Source: Jezberella montanilacus (GTDB lineage Bacteria; Pseudomonadota; Gammaproteobacteria; Burkholderiales; Burkholderiaceae_B). Taken from it: DNA of 64,000 nucleotides. The position numbers and the translations under genes are program-made. A model generated the notes under the pieces. That model was not told where the DNA came from. It worked only from the letters and a program-made list of their open reading frames with translations, and did no database searches. The stretch lies in NCBI RefSeq assembly GCF_003003055.1, contig NZ_PVTV01000011.1:620001-684000 (forward strand). The letters are read 5' to 3'. Positions 47,951 through 56,544 of the stretch are shown in pieces (the stretch's first letter is position 1; each line of letters begins with the position of its first letter).

Positions 47951-48820
47951 TCAAGATACTGAACTGGTCTGCTGACTGAACGAATCGAGCAGCGCGGGTT
48001 CAAGCTCTGGCACGACCTCAACAGGGCGCGCGGGCGCGCGCTTACCTGTTACCCCTTCAGGTACTTCATCGTGAACCGGGTCGCCGTGTATATGCGTCCA
48101 ATGGACTATTTTTAGCTCACCCTCATGGGTTTCGACAAGTGCGGTCAAGCTCTCAACCCAATCGCCATCATTGCAATAAAGCAAACCATCGATTTCTCTG
48201 ATCTCTGCGTTATGAATATGCCCGCAAACCACGCCATCGCAATGACGCATCCGTGCTTCACGTGCCATGATGTGCTCAAAATCAGTGATGAAACTGACAG
48301 CATTTTTAACTTGATGTTTTAGGTATTGTGAGAGCGACCAGTACTGAAACCCCAGGCGCACTCGAATCCGGTTGAAGTAGCGGTTCAAGAACAGGATAAA
48401 CGTATAAAGGCTGTCGCCAACATACGCAAGCCATTTAGCGTATTGCATGACACTGTCAAACAAATCGCCGTGAGTCACCCAGAGTTTTCTGCCATCAACG
48501 GTGGTGTGTATCCACTCTTCGACAACCTTCACCTCGCCAAAGGACATGCCGAAGAATTGACGAACACTCTCGTCATGGTTGCCAGGAATATAAATGACCT
48601 CTGTACCTTTGCGTGCCTTACGCAAAAGCTTTTGCACCACATCATTATGGCTTTGAGGCCAGTAGAAGTTTTTCTGTAGCCGCCATCCATCAATGATGTC
48701 GCCTACAAGATAAAAAGTATCGGCCTCATTGTGCTTCAAGAAATCGAGGAGGTAGTTGGCCTGACAACCTGGTGTGCCCAAGTGTATGTCTGAAATCCAG
48801 ATGGCGCGATAGTGATTCAT
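47951..48820 (-). CDS. plcP: PlcP-like metallophosphoesterase (phospholipase C type), LpxH superfamily
   Basis: 289 residues. Metal motifs are SDIHLG (Asp11, His13), GDIIDGW (Asp41), GNHDE (Asn81, His82), THGDLFD (His117) and GHIHNAE (His201, His203). The protein is often labelled UDP-2,3-diacylglucosamine diphosphatase, but a true lpxH is at 12688. Length, YFNRIRVRLGFQYWSLSQYLKHQVK and the neighbouring GT4 and dgkA fit PlcP, which strips head groups off phospholipids to give diacylglycerol when phosphate is scarce. A tandem Pho-box-like element lies directly upstream (48829-48884). No ribosome site precedes the ATG. The plcP call rests on context as well as sequence. Confidence 0.78.
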   Translation of the reverse strand: MNHYRAIWISDIHLGTPGCQANYLLDFLKHNEADTFYLVGDIIDGWRLQKNFYWPQSHNDVVQKLLRKARKGTEVIYIPGNHDESVRQFFGMSFGEVKVVEEWIHTTVDGRKLWVTHGDLFDSVMQYAKWLAYVGDSLYTFILFLNRYFNRIRVRLGFQYWSLSQYLKHQVKNAVSFITDFEHIMAREARMRHCDGVVCGHIHNAEIREIDGLLYCNDGDWVESLTALVETHEGELKIVHWTHIHGDPVHDEVPEGVTGKRAPARPVEVVPELEPALLDSFSQQTSSVS

Positions 48821-48828
48821 GAGTCGAT

Positions 48829-48884
48829 ATTACACCAGCTTATCGTGACAGCTAGATGGCAAAATCATTTCATTTTAATGACAT
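48829..48884 (-). promoter_or_regulatory. Tandem Pho-box-like element and -10 of plcP
   Basis: On the minus strand, TTGCCATCTAGCTGTCAC (48845-48862) matches 12 of 16 defined positions of the Pho box CTGTCATANANCTGTCAT. A second box ATGTCATTAAAATGAAAT (48867-48884, 11 of 16) starts 22 bases further upstream, exactly two 11-base repeats. Ten bases downstream of the first box is TGTAAT (48829-48834, 5 of 6 to TATAAT). Transcription would then start within about four bases of the ATG at 48820. Counts are by hand. Confidence 0.6.
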
Positions 48885-48895
48885 GTGCGCATTAT

Positions 48896-49744
48896 TCAAT
48901 CAAAGCGATACGTCACGCCGGCTTGAAACCGACTGGTATTAGCTTCATTCGCTGAGAACATCGTACCGAAGTTTGTGGCATTTCGCTGATAGGCGATCCC
49001 AAGATCCACCTCTTTTGTTGGCGAATAAATCAAGGCGAGCATGGCATACGTTGTCAGAGAGGGGTCGGGCTCATTGGGATTGGTGTTGACACCAACATCC
49101 AAGGCCAATTTAAACCTCGGGGCAAACTGCCAAACAGGCGCAACAGATACTGCATACAAATTCGTACGCTTGGCATCAGCGCTGAAACCAACCTGATAAT
49201 TGGGATCATACGGCGCCCTGAAATAACTGACATTGGCATGCACCTCAAGCGACTGCAGATAATAAGAAAAAATTGAAGTCAAGCCCGCGTTGATCGCGGA
49301 GTTTCCCAGACCATATATTTGCTGATCAACTGCCGCTGGCAATATCAGCATGGGTTTCAACGCAGCACTAACGCCGTGCTCGCCATCGCCCGCATAACGC
49401 CATTTCATTGCAAAGGTGTAGTTCCCGATAGGCGAGAAGCCACCTGAGGGCGTAGCGTAAAAAGTTGGGCTAAACGACGCGTCGAACGTATCGGTCAAAC
49501 CCCGCGCATACGCCAAGGGAAATCCCCGTGCGAGACCTGTTCCTTCGTAGTTTTCGCCAGTGCTGAAGCCATCCTCGGGGGTTACGGCTGGGCTGTATTC
49601 GCTGATTAAAAAGAAATACTGTTCAAGCTGATTACTGCCTTTAGCCACCGTGGCGGCATCATCAGTATTTAGAGGGGCATACGCGAATGCGCTGAAATTG
49701 ATTAAAAAAAAGACAAAAATGACAACAAACCGACAACCGAGCAT
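48896..49744 (-). CDS. Outer-membrane beta-barrel protein (transporter-like, MetA-pathway type)
   Basis: About 282 residues from the ATG at 49744, which is preceded by AAGGA with six bases between. Signal peptide MLGCRFVVIFVFFLINFSAF, then a mature start YAPLNTDDAATVAKGSNQLEQYFFL. Alternating hydrophobic/aromatic strands continue to a C-terminal TRFQAGVTYRFD, a typical barrel end. Similar proteins fall in PF13557 (putative MetA-pathway transporter). It lies inside the phosphate island between two GT4 genes, downstream of the second one by 45 bases, and could be its porin or a phosphorus-compound channel (inference). Confidence 0.75.
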   Translation of the reverse strand: MLGCRFVVIFVFFLINFSAFAYAPLNTDDAATVAKGSNQLEQYFFLISEYSPAVTPEDGFSTGENYEGTGLARGFPLAYARGLTDTFDASFSPTFYATPSGGFSPIGNYTFAMKWRYAGDGEHGVSAALKPMLILPAAVDQQIYGLGNSAINAGLTSIFSYYLQSLEVHANVSYFRAPYDPNYQVGFSADAKRTNLYAVSVAPVWQFAPRFKLALDVGVNTNPNEPDPSLTTYAMLALIYSPTKEVDLGIAYQRNATNFGTMFSANEANTSRFQAGVTYRFD

Positions 49745-49788
49745 CCAAACATCCTTCATCACTAACTTTAAAGGATTTATTTTAATAA

Positions 49789-50793
49789 TCAGTGCGCGTG
49801 AATTGGCTTGATTGCAGATAAAAACTGCTGAGTTGCAGCTGCCCAGGTGTATTTTTTCCCGAACTCTGCGACAGACTCACGATTGACTTTCAAGGCCTCC
49901 AGACAAGCTGTACGCAAATCATGATTCATGACTCCGCCTTGTGAATCGCCAAGCACGTCAATCGGCCCGGTGACCGGCAGGGCAGCAACAGGCGTCCCGC
50001 AAGCCATGGACTCGATCATCACCAGACCAAACGTATCTGTTTTGCTGGGAAACACCATCACATCAGCGCTGCGATAGAGTGTTGCTAAATCCGCACCCGA
50101 TAAAACGCCAAACCAACGAGCATCGGGGAACTTCTTTCTCAATACCTCAGCGCTCGGCCCCTCACCAGCGACCCATTTTTCGCCCGGTAAATCCAGCGAT
50201 AAAAAATCCTCGACGCTTTTCTCAACTGCGAGTCTACCCACGTAGAGAAACACGGGTTTGTCAGTGCGCGGCAGCTTCTCGCCAGTCGGCTCAAAGATCT
50301 CGCTGTCCACGCCCCTGCTCCAGATAACTGGTTTGGTGAAGCCTCTTGTCTTTAGGGTCGACAGCATTGCAGGGGTAGGGACAAGCGTTGCCACACCCGC
50401 ATTATGAAAGCGCTTGAGTAATGAATAACTCAGACCGACAGGCAAACCAATTCGCATCTGTACATACTCTGGAAACCGGCTGTGATAGCCGGTGCTAAAG
50501 CTCCAACCACGATCGATTGCGACACCGCGGATGGCCCAACCGAGAGGGCCTTCCGTTGCAATATGGACCACGTCGGGCGCAAATGCATCAATCACTTTTT
50601 TAACTGATCCACTTGTGACCAAGGGCAAGCGAATTTCAGGATACGTCGGGCACGGAATACTGCGAAACATAGAAGGATTAACAACGAGGACTTCGTGCCC
50701 CAGCCGTGTCAACTCTCTGGAAGTCATCTTCAAGGTACGAACAACACCGTTAACCTGAGGATCCCAGGCTTCTGTTGCAATCAATATTTTCAT
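49789..50793 (-). CDS. GT4 glycosyltransferase, second Agt-like paralogue
   Basis: 334 residues. MKILIATEAWDPQVNGVVRT, HIATEGPLGWAIRGVA, HSRFPEYVQMRIG, VFLYVGRLAVEKSVEDFL and KTDTFGLVMIESMACGTPVAALPV match the first paralogue at 46878 segment by segment. It starts three bases after PPK2 ends. Two paralogues in one island may add two successive sugars, or use different donors. The activity is unproven. Confidence 0.82.
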   Translation of the reverse strand: MKILIATEAWDPQVNGVVRTLKMTSRELTRLGHEVLVVNPSMFRSIPCPTYPEIRLPLVTSGSVKKVIDAFAPDVVHIATEGPLGWAIRGVAIDRGWSFSTGYHSRFPEYVQMRIGLPVGLSYSLLKRFHNAGVATLVPTPAMLSTLKTRGFTKPVIWSRGVDSEIFEPTGEKLPRTDKPVFLYVGRLAVEKSVEDFLSLDLPGEKWVAGEGPSAEVLRKKFPDARWFGVLSGADLATLYRSADVMVFPSKTDTFGLVMIESMACGTPVAALPVTGPIDVLGDSQGGVMNHDLRTACLEALKVNRESVAEFGKKYTWAAATQQFLSAIKPIHAH

Positions 50794-50796
50794 GGA

Positions 50797-51753
50797 TCAA
50801 TACACCGAAGGGACGTACATGTCTTGCGGAACTGGATGTCTTGTGTAGTCCGGGCTATGGACGCGCTCTGGCAAAACAACGGGGGCGTGCTCAACCTCTT
50901 CGTAGGGCACTTGTTGCAGCAAGTGATGGATACAATTCAACCGAGCCCGCTTTTTGTCATCCCCATCGACAATCCACCATTTGGCTTCAGGGATATGTGT
51001 TCTCGCCAGCATGACCTCTTTGGCCTGGGTGTAGTCCTCCCAGCGACGGCGAGACTCCAAGTCCATGGGACTGAGCTTCCACTGTTTTAATCTGTCGCGT
51101 ATGCGCATACTAAAACGCATATGTTGCTCGTCGTCACTGATCGAGAACCAGTATTTAATCAGAACAATGCCAGAGCTCACCAGCATCTTTTCGAAGTCAG
51201 GCACGGTCCTGAAAAATTCTTCATATTCTTCGTCGTTACAAAAACCCATCACGCGCTCAACACCTGCCCGGTTGTACCAGCTTCTGTCAAACAAGACGAT
51301 CTCACCGCCTGCTGGCAAATGCGGGACATAGCGCTGAAAATACCACTGAGTCTTTTCACGCTCGTTGGGCGCAGGCAAGGCGACAACCCGACAGACGCGC
51401 GGGTTCAAGCGCTGCGTGATCCGTTTGATTGAGCCGCCCTTGCCTGCTGCGTCACGACCTTCGAAGAGCACAACTACTTTCAGCTTTTTTGCAACAACCC
51501 AATCTTGCAACTTGACCAACTCGCCTTGCAGGCGAAGCAACTCACGGAAGTAAATGCGTCGTTCCACACTTCGACTGTCTACCTCCCCATCTTGGGGAGA
51601 ATCCATTAACAACTCATCGAGCATGTCGTCATCGATTTCCATTTCAAGCTCTTCATCGTAACTGTCGATAAGATCAGCACGGGCGCGCTCGGCGAATGTC
51701 TTAGCTGAGGCAGAGGGATCGTTCTGTGTATTCGATTTGCTTTTTGTCGTCAT
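50797..51753 (-). CDS. ppk2: Polyphosphate kinase 2
   Basis: 318 residues. PPK2 domain with Walker A VLFEGRDAAGKGGSIKRITQ (about residues 95-114), PRVCRVVALPAPNEREKTQWYFQRYV, and FDRSWYNRAGVERVMGF (lid). N-terminal acidic extension of about 60 residues. PPK2 class I enzymes use polyphosphate to phosphorylate nucleoside diphosphates. It is in the same direction as the alkaline phosphatase gene and is coupled closely to the second GT4 gene. Confidence 0.93.
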   Translation of the reverse strand: MTTKSKSNTQNDPSASAKTFAERARADLIDSYDEELEMEIDDDMLDELLMDSPQDGEVDSRSVERRIYFRELLRLQGELVKLQDWVVAKKLKVVVLFEGRDAAGKGGSIKRITQRLNPRVCRVVALPAPNEREKTQWYFQRYVPHLPAGGEIVLFDRSWYNRAGVERVMGFCNDEEYEEFFRTVPDFEKMLVSSGIVLIKYWFSISDDEQHMRFSMRIRDRLKQWKLSPMDLESRRRWEDYTQAKEVMLARTHIPEAKWWIVDGDDKKRARLNCIHHLLQQVPYEEVEHAPVVLPERVHSPDYTRHPVPQDMYVPSVY

Positions 51754-51814
51754 GGCGAAAGTGGTTGCAGTGATGTTGATCGTTAATGAGAATGGGCTTT
51801 AATCAAAAACCGAT

Positions 51815-52171
51815 TCAGTAGTCGTCCTCATCATCAGGCGACACGGAGCGGCTGTAGTCAATTTCAATAAACTGTGTTTTGGACAAACCGCTGACCAATA
51901 CACGACTAGCGAAGCTACGTCCGTCGGGCAATTGAATATCCAGCACGTATGCCCCTTTGCTGAGACCTGATACTTTAAAGAAGCCGGCTGAATCCGTCGC
52001 GACGCGTGGACCGTTGACAGAGCCGACTCGAAAATTAACCAAGGCACCTGAGAACACCTGAGTATCCGAGACATCGACTACTCGGCCCACGACATCCGTC
52101 GCACCGGCCGAACTCACGGCGACGACCATCAGGACGCCTGCAAGGATCCGAGCAAACCGCGACCCAAGCAT
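51815..52171 (-). CDS. Exported small beta-sandwich (carboxypeptidase-regulatory-like) protein
   Basis: About 118 residues from the ATG at 52171. AGGAGG lies 9 bases upstream, which decides this start over an upstream in-frame one at 52195. A signal peptide (LGSRFARILAGVLMVVAVSS) leads to one domain of the CarboxypepD_reg type: VVGRVVDVSDTQVFSGALVNF, PRVATDSAGFFKVSGLSKGAYVLDI. The tail is acidic (DDEDDY). It starts 18 bases after the alkaline phosphatase stop and probably is cotranscribed. It may be a substrate- or surface-binding partner for the phosphatase (inference). Confidence 0.75.
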   Translation of the reverse strand: MLGSRFARILAGVLMVVAVSSAGATDVVGRVVDVSDTQVFSGALVNFRVGSVNGPRVATDSAGFFKVSGLSKGAYVLDIQLPDGRSFASRVLVSGLSKTQFIEIDYSRSVSPDDEDDY

Positions 52172-52188
52172 CGCAACACCCCTCCTGG

Positions 52189-54495
52189 TTACCATCCTTT
52201 CAAATTACCCGCTGGGGACATGTCACTCTGAGCCTTTCCACCCAGCGCGCGAGCAAGACGAACCACGATAGACGTGTTGTCGTAATAACCTGCAAAATGG
52301 TGCGCTCCAGCGCCCTCAGCTGAGACCAGCACATCGTCACCTGCGTGTGGGGCGATATCGACGACGCCACCAGTCTTATTAGCCCCACCCTTCACATTCT
52401 GAGTGGGCATATTGCCTGTCATCAACAGCCCTTCCGGCTGTCGGGCTGAATCTGGCAGAGCCGCCTGATCGATCTTTTTACCATCAGCTGTTTTTCTCGA
52501 ACTATTCGGTTTGAGCGGTTGATAATTAGTCAAGAAAGTCGTGCTGTAGGTTGGACGTCCACCGTCTTCAATAATCAGTTTGATTGCTGGATCTGGATCG
52601 TCAGGAAAACCATCGCGATTAAGGTCTGCATAAGTCGGAAACGTCGCATCATTGAAGGTACCGATGGCATCTTGCAAGGCACAGGGCCGGTCAGGATCGG
52701 CGGCAGAACCAAGGGTCACCGGATAGTTGCCATTGGTCGTCTGGAAGCATTTGCCAGCAGCTTCAATCAGCGAGCCCGTCATCGCCACACCGATAATCGT
52801 TTGTGGTTGTGCGTGATCGGAAGTTGCCACGGTCAAAGCATGCTTGTCGTCAGAGAACCTGGCCACGGTGTTTTGCACACTGCGATCGAGCTCAATCACT
52901 TCATAAATTGCACGGTCATACTCAAGAATATGTCCCATTTTGTCAGACTGTGACTGCTCAACAAGTAGCATCCAGCCGCCGTCGCCACGTGGATTTTGTT
53001 GCTTGGCAAGCCCTTCAAGCACACTAATCGCTTTGTCGATCATGTCTTGCTTCATTGGCACTTTGCTAAAACAAGACGCGATCGTTGCACCACACGCGGT
53101 GCCGTAAGGCGGTGCAACATTCATCCCGATCTCTGGGTCACCCGAGTGCTTACCGCGAATCGTTGCTTTATTTCTCGCAACCAGACGATCCAGGACACCT
53201 GGGATATTGTCTGGCCCCAAGCCCGTCGACGTTTTACGGAATTCCCCGGTGAATACGCCAATAAGCTTTTTGTTGTTGGGGGCGTTACGGAGTTCGTCGA
53301 CATTATGCACAACGCTATAGCCCATTGCAGGCGCAACATTAGCGAGTAAGTCAACGTCTTTACGGCCAGCACCTTCGGGGTATTGATAAAAGCCCTGCAA
53401 CAAGGGATTGTTTTGCTTCATCCAGTGAACAGCACCTCCGCCCATCAAAACATCAAGGGGCTGAGATAATTCGGCCAAGGCAACGTTGCCCGTTTTCTTT
53501 AACTCACTCGCATCGTCGTAGTAGCCAATCATCTGCTGCGCAATGTTCAGATAGTTTCTGCGCGCACGATTATGAGCCTGAGCAGAGGCAGGGGTTGCAT
53601 CCACCAGAAAAGCATCGGTCACGACGCCGATCTTCCAGCCATGAACGCGCTTCATGTACTCAAAAATTGTTTCAATCCGCGGATTATCAAGCGCATCTTC
53701 TGGCGTGTTATCGATTGACACCTGAATGGCATTGTTAGATTGTTTGACCCCACTGATGATGCTGGCCATGCCTGGCGCAGAGTCAGTAATAATGCTGTCA
53801 AACGACGTCGTACGACTCATCCCCTGCACTGTCATCTGCTCAAGCGCCAAAGGCTCTGCGCGGCCTTCAACAATCGGCTTGCTAATCAGGCGAGCTGCTG
53901 TTCTCATCGGGACGCCCATGCCGTCGCCAAGAAAAAAGACCAGCTTATTCGTTGCACCGGCTGCGCGAGGATTGGGGGCTGCCGCAACTTCGTAAACGTT
54001 GCGCACAGACCTGGCTGTCCCATCGACGTTCACAACAGCCTCGACCAAGTAATGCCCGGGAGCGTCGAAGCTCATATTTCTGGCAGTCTCACCAAATAAC
54101 AACTCAGACTTCGGCGTGCCTGATTCAGAGCCTTTGCCTTGCTTCTGTATTTTCTGCGTAAACTGCGCGGAGACCTCTTTGCCGTTAATTTTTAGGCTGA
54201 CTAATTTAGGAGCCACCTGAGCGGGGATCTGTGTCTCAACACGCAAGTCAAAACGTTGGCCAGCGAACAAATCACTGCGCGTGGGGGGCATCATACGCAA
54301 GCCAGATTCGGACTCTGCGTTCATCGGGAAATCAGCTAATTTCTGATTAAAGTAGATTGGATCGGCCGCGTTTCTGGTTTTACCGTCGCCTGCAAACGGG
54401 GAATCATCGTCTTGACCTGCGATTGAAACCGTTGTCGTCAATGCGACGAGCAAGCATGCGAGAGCACGACCACCAAATCTGCTGTCTATCATCAT
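52189..54495 (-). CDS. Alkaline phosphatase with N-terminal Ig-like extension
   Basis: 768 residues, much longer than E. coli PhoA (471). A signal peptide (about 1-27) is followed by about 150 residues rich in beta strands (LFAGQRFDLRVETQIPAQVAPKLVSLKIN) and then the alkaline phosphatase domain: metal-binding GDGMG (Asp191), nucleophile Ser239 in TDSAPGMASIISG, EQSQSDKMGHI, TSDHAQPQT and GAHHFAG near the C-terminus, which supply the other zinc ligands. It should release phosphate from organic esters in the periplasm or outside. It lies directly downstream of a Pho-box-like element. PhoA, PhoX and PhoD classes differ; this one belongs to PF00245, so I leave the symbol open. Confidence 0.88.
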   Translation of the reverse strand: MMIDSRFGGRALACLLVALTTTVSIAGQDDDSPFAGDGKTRNAADPIYFNQKLADFPMNAESESGLRMMPPTRSDLFAGQRFDLRVETQIPAQVAPKLVSLKINGKEVSAQFTQKIQKQGKGSESGTPKSELLFGETARNMSFDAPGHYLVEAVVNVDGTARSVRNVYEVAAAPNPRAAGATNKLVFFLGDGMGVPMRTAARLISKPIVEGRAEPLALEQMTVQGMSRTTSFDSIITDSAPGMASIISGVKQSNNAIQVSIDNTPEDALDNPRIETIFEYMKRVHGWKIGVVTDAFLVDATPASAQAHNRARRNYLNIAQQMIGYYDDASELKKTGNVALAELSQPLDVLMGGGAVHWMKQNNPLLQGFYQYPEGAGRKDVDLLANVAPAMGYSVVHNVDELRNAPNNKKLIGVFTGEFRKTSTGLGPDNIPGVLDRLVARNKATIRGKHSGDPEIGMNVAPPYGTACGATIASCFSKVPMKQDMIDKAISVLEGLAKQQNPRGDGGWMLLVEQSQSDKMGHILEYDRAIYEVIELDRSVQNTVARFSDDKHALTVATSDHAQPQTIIGVAMTGSLIEAAGKCFQTTNGNYPVTLGSAADPDRPCALQDAIGTFNDATFPTYADLNRDGFPDDPDPAIKLIIEDGGRPTYSTTFLTNYQPLKPNSSRKTADGKKIDQAALPDSARQPEGLLMTGNMPTQNVKGGANKTGGVVDIAPHAGDDVLVSAEGAGAHHFAGYYDNTSIVVRLARALGGKAQSDMSPAGNLKGW

Positions 54496-54532
54496 CTTTC
54501 ACTTATACAAAAACGTCACTCAGGGATATTTG

Positions 54533-54575
54533 ATTTTAATGACCAAATATGACAAGCGAATGAAAGTGATGACAG
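54533..54575 (-). promoter_or_regulatory. Pho-box-like element and -10 of the alkaline phosphatase gene
   Basis: On the minus strand, CTTTCATTCGCTTGTCAT (54549-54566) matches 12 of 16 defined Pho-box positions. Ten bases downstream is TAAAAT (54533-54538), 5 of 6 to TATAAT. A further CTGTCAT half-site lies just upstream at 54569-54575. The start codon is 38 bases after the -10 hexamer. Confidence 0.65.
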
Positions 54576-54632
54576 TTTGTAATAAAAAATTTAACGAACA
54601 ACCAACAGAAATGTCGCGAGCGCAACAAATAG

Positions 54633-54669
54633 AAAACGGATCTTAGATATGAAATCTAAGACCCGTTTT
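54633..54669 (-). terminator. Rho-independent terminator after tRNA-Pro
   Basis: Read on the minus strand, a 15-bp stem (AAAACGGGTCTTAGA paired to TCTAAGATCCGTTTT with one G-U pair) and a 7-base loop, ending in TTTT. It lies 6 bases after the tRNA 3' end and would also separate pst transcription from the phosphatase promoter. Confidence 0.8.
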
Positions 54670-54674
54670 GATTT

Positions 54675-54751
54675 TGGTCGGGGCGGTGGGATTCGAACTC
54701 ACGACCCTCTGCTCCCAAAGCAGATGCGCTACCAGGCTGCGCTACGCCCCG
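54675..54751 (-). tRNA. proX: tRNA-Pro (UGG)
   Basis: 77 bases with CCA. Acceptor CGGGGCG pairs with CGCCCCG; anticodon arm TCTGC / GCAGA encloses TTTGGGA, anticodon UGG, which reads CCN codons. The gene symbol is generic. It lies between pstB and the alkaline phosphatase gene. Confidence 0.95.
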
Positions 54752-54817
54752 AAGCCTTGAACTATAACAGATTGGCAAAATTCTTGCCGACTGCTAAACC
54801 TGTTTATCGTTAAAAAC

Positions 54818-55612
54818 TTAGCCAAACCGCCCAGTAATATAGTCTTCAGTCTCTTTGCGAGAAGGTTTGACGAAAATCTGATCTGTTTCACCGAACTCCA
54901 TCAACTCGCCCAAATACATGTAAGCGGTAAAGTCAGAGCAACGCGCAGCTTGCTGCATGTTGTGCGTCACGATGACAACCGTATAGTCATTTTTGAGTTC
55001 AGTGATCAACTCTTCCACTTTTGCAGTAGAGATTGGATCAAGCGCAGAACATGGCTCATCAAGCAATAAGACTTCAGGTTTGATCGCAACACCACGAGCA
55101 ATACACAAGCGTTGTTGTTGACCGCCTGACAAACTGTGGCCGCTCTGGTTCAACTTGTCTTTAACTTCAGTCCAAAGTGCCGCTTTCGACAGCGCCCAGT
55201 GAACACGCTCGTCCATCTCCGCTTTAGGCAATTGCTCAAACAAACGCACACCGAAAGCGATGTTGTCATAAATGCTCATGGGAAAAGGTGTTGGCTTCTG
55301 AAACACCATCCCTACTTTGGCGCGAATTAGCGAAATATCCGTCTTTGTTGTGAGCAGATTCTCGCCGTCCAACAAAATCTCGCCTTCAGCACGCTGACCC
55401 GGATAGAGTTCAAACATACGATTAAAGGTGCGCAGCAAAGTCGACTTACCGCATCCTGACGGGCCAATAAAAGCAGTCACTTTATTTTCTGCAATGGCCA
55501 TATTCACATTGCGTAAGGCGTGAAACCCACCGTAGTAAAAGTTCAAGTTGTTAACCTGAAGCTTTGGCTTCAAATCGGTCATCGGAGTGCTCGCCGGTGT
55601 TGTGTTTTCCAT
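54818..55612 (-). CDS. pstB: Phosphate ABC transporter ATPase PstB
   Basis: About 264 residues. Walker [14 protein letters not shown], signature [14 protein letters not shown], Walker [15 protein letters not shown], and the PstB-specific [15 protein letters not shown] and [11 protein letters not shown]-like stretch ([15 protein letters not shown]). ATG at 55612 is chosen because AGGA lies six bases upstream; another ATG is three bases further. It powers import through PstCA. No phoU gene follows; tRNA-Pro and the phosphatase gene lie downstream. Confidence 0.96.
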   Translation of the reverse strand: MENTTPASTPMTDLKPKLQVNNLNFYYGGFHALRNVNMAIAENKVTAFIGPSGCGKSTLLRTFNRMFELYPGQRAEGEILLDGENLLTTKTDISLIRAKVGMVFQKPTPFPMSIYDNIAFGVRLFEQLPKAEMDERVHWALSKAALWTEVKDKLNQSGHSLSGGQQQRLCIARGVAIKPEVLLLDEPCSALDPISTAKVEELITELKNDYTVVIVTHNMQQAARCSDFTAYMYLGELMEFGETDQIFVKPSRKETEDYITGRFG

Positions 55613-55650
55613 CATGTATCCTAAAGATCGCAGCTTTAGCAGCCAGTCAA

Positions 55651-56544
55651 TTATTTTTTACCAAGAAAATTTCTTGCAATGATGTTTAACGCTAAGACCG
55701 CTAGCGTAATCAACGTTGCACCAGCCCAGGCGAGATCATTCCAATCCTTAAAGGGACTGGAGGCAAACTGATAGATCACGACCGGTAAGTTAGATAGTGG
55801 CTTGTTCATGTCCCATGACATGAATTGATTGTTCAAAGCAGTAAAGAGCAAAGGAGCCGTCTCGCCGGCGATGCGTGCTACTGCCAGCAAAATTCCGGTC
55901 ATGATGCCGCTTTTCGCCGATTTGTAGGACACCATGACAATCATCTTCCACTTAGGGCAACCAATCGCGAAGCAAGCTTCGCGCAAACCATTGGGTACCA
56001 GCATCAGCATATTGTCAGTCGTGCGCACGACGACGGGCACAACCAAGATTGATAGCGCAAGCGCGCCTGCCCAACCAGAGTAATGACCCGCGGGTGCCAC
56101 GTAGGCGGCGTAAATAAACAAACCAATCACGATCGACGGTGCAGACAGCAAGACATCGTTCAGAAAGCGTGTCGCTGGCGCCAACCAGCCACGCTGACCG
56201 TACTCTGCCAGATAAGTACCCGCCAAAACGCCGACGGGTGTACCAATCAGGGTACCCACCCCAACCATAGCCAAACTACCGGCGATCGCATTGAGCAAAC
56301 CACCTTGCGATCCAGGTGGAGGAGTCATTTCTGTGAACAACGCCAGACTTAACGATCCACCGCCCCGTACGATCAAGGTTTCAAGAATCCACACCAGCCA
56401 AATCAAACCAAAAATCAAAGCACTGACCGATAGCGCCAACATGATTTTGTTGGTGATGTACCGGCGCCTGTACACATTGTTGTGGGCGTGTATCGCACTT
56501 TCAACGGTTTTAATGCTGACATCGTTCTGTTGATGAGCAATCAC
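55651..56544 (-). CDS. pstA: Phosphate ABC transporter permease PstA
   Basis: 297 residues with six membrane helices. [53 protein letters not shown] and the EAA-like ATPase contact ALAIGCP-type [18 protein letters not shown] are family hallmarks. It starts inside the end of pstC (ATGA overlap, 4 bases). Confidence 0.96.
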   Translation of the reverse strand: MIAHQQNDVSIKTVESAIHAHNNVYRRRYITNKIMLALSVSALIFGLIWLVWILETLIVRGGGSLSLALFTEMTPPPGSQGGLLNAIAGSLAMVGVGTLIGTPVGVLAGTYLAEYGQRGWLAPATRFLNDVLLSAPSIVIGLFIYAAYVAPAGHYSGWAGALALSILVVPVVVRTTDNMLMLVPNGLREACFAIGCPKWKMIVMVSYKSAKSGIMTGILLAVARIAGETAPLLFTALNNQFMSWDMNKPLSNLPVVIYQFASSPFKDWNDLAWAGATLITLAVLALNIIARNFLGKK

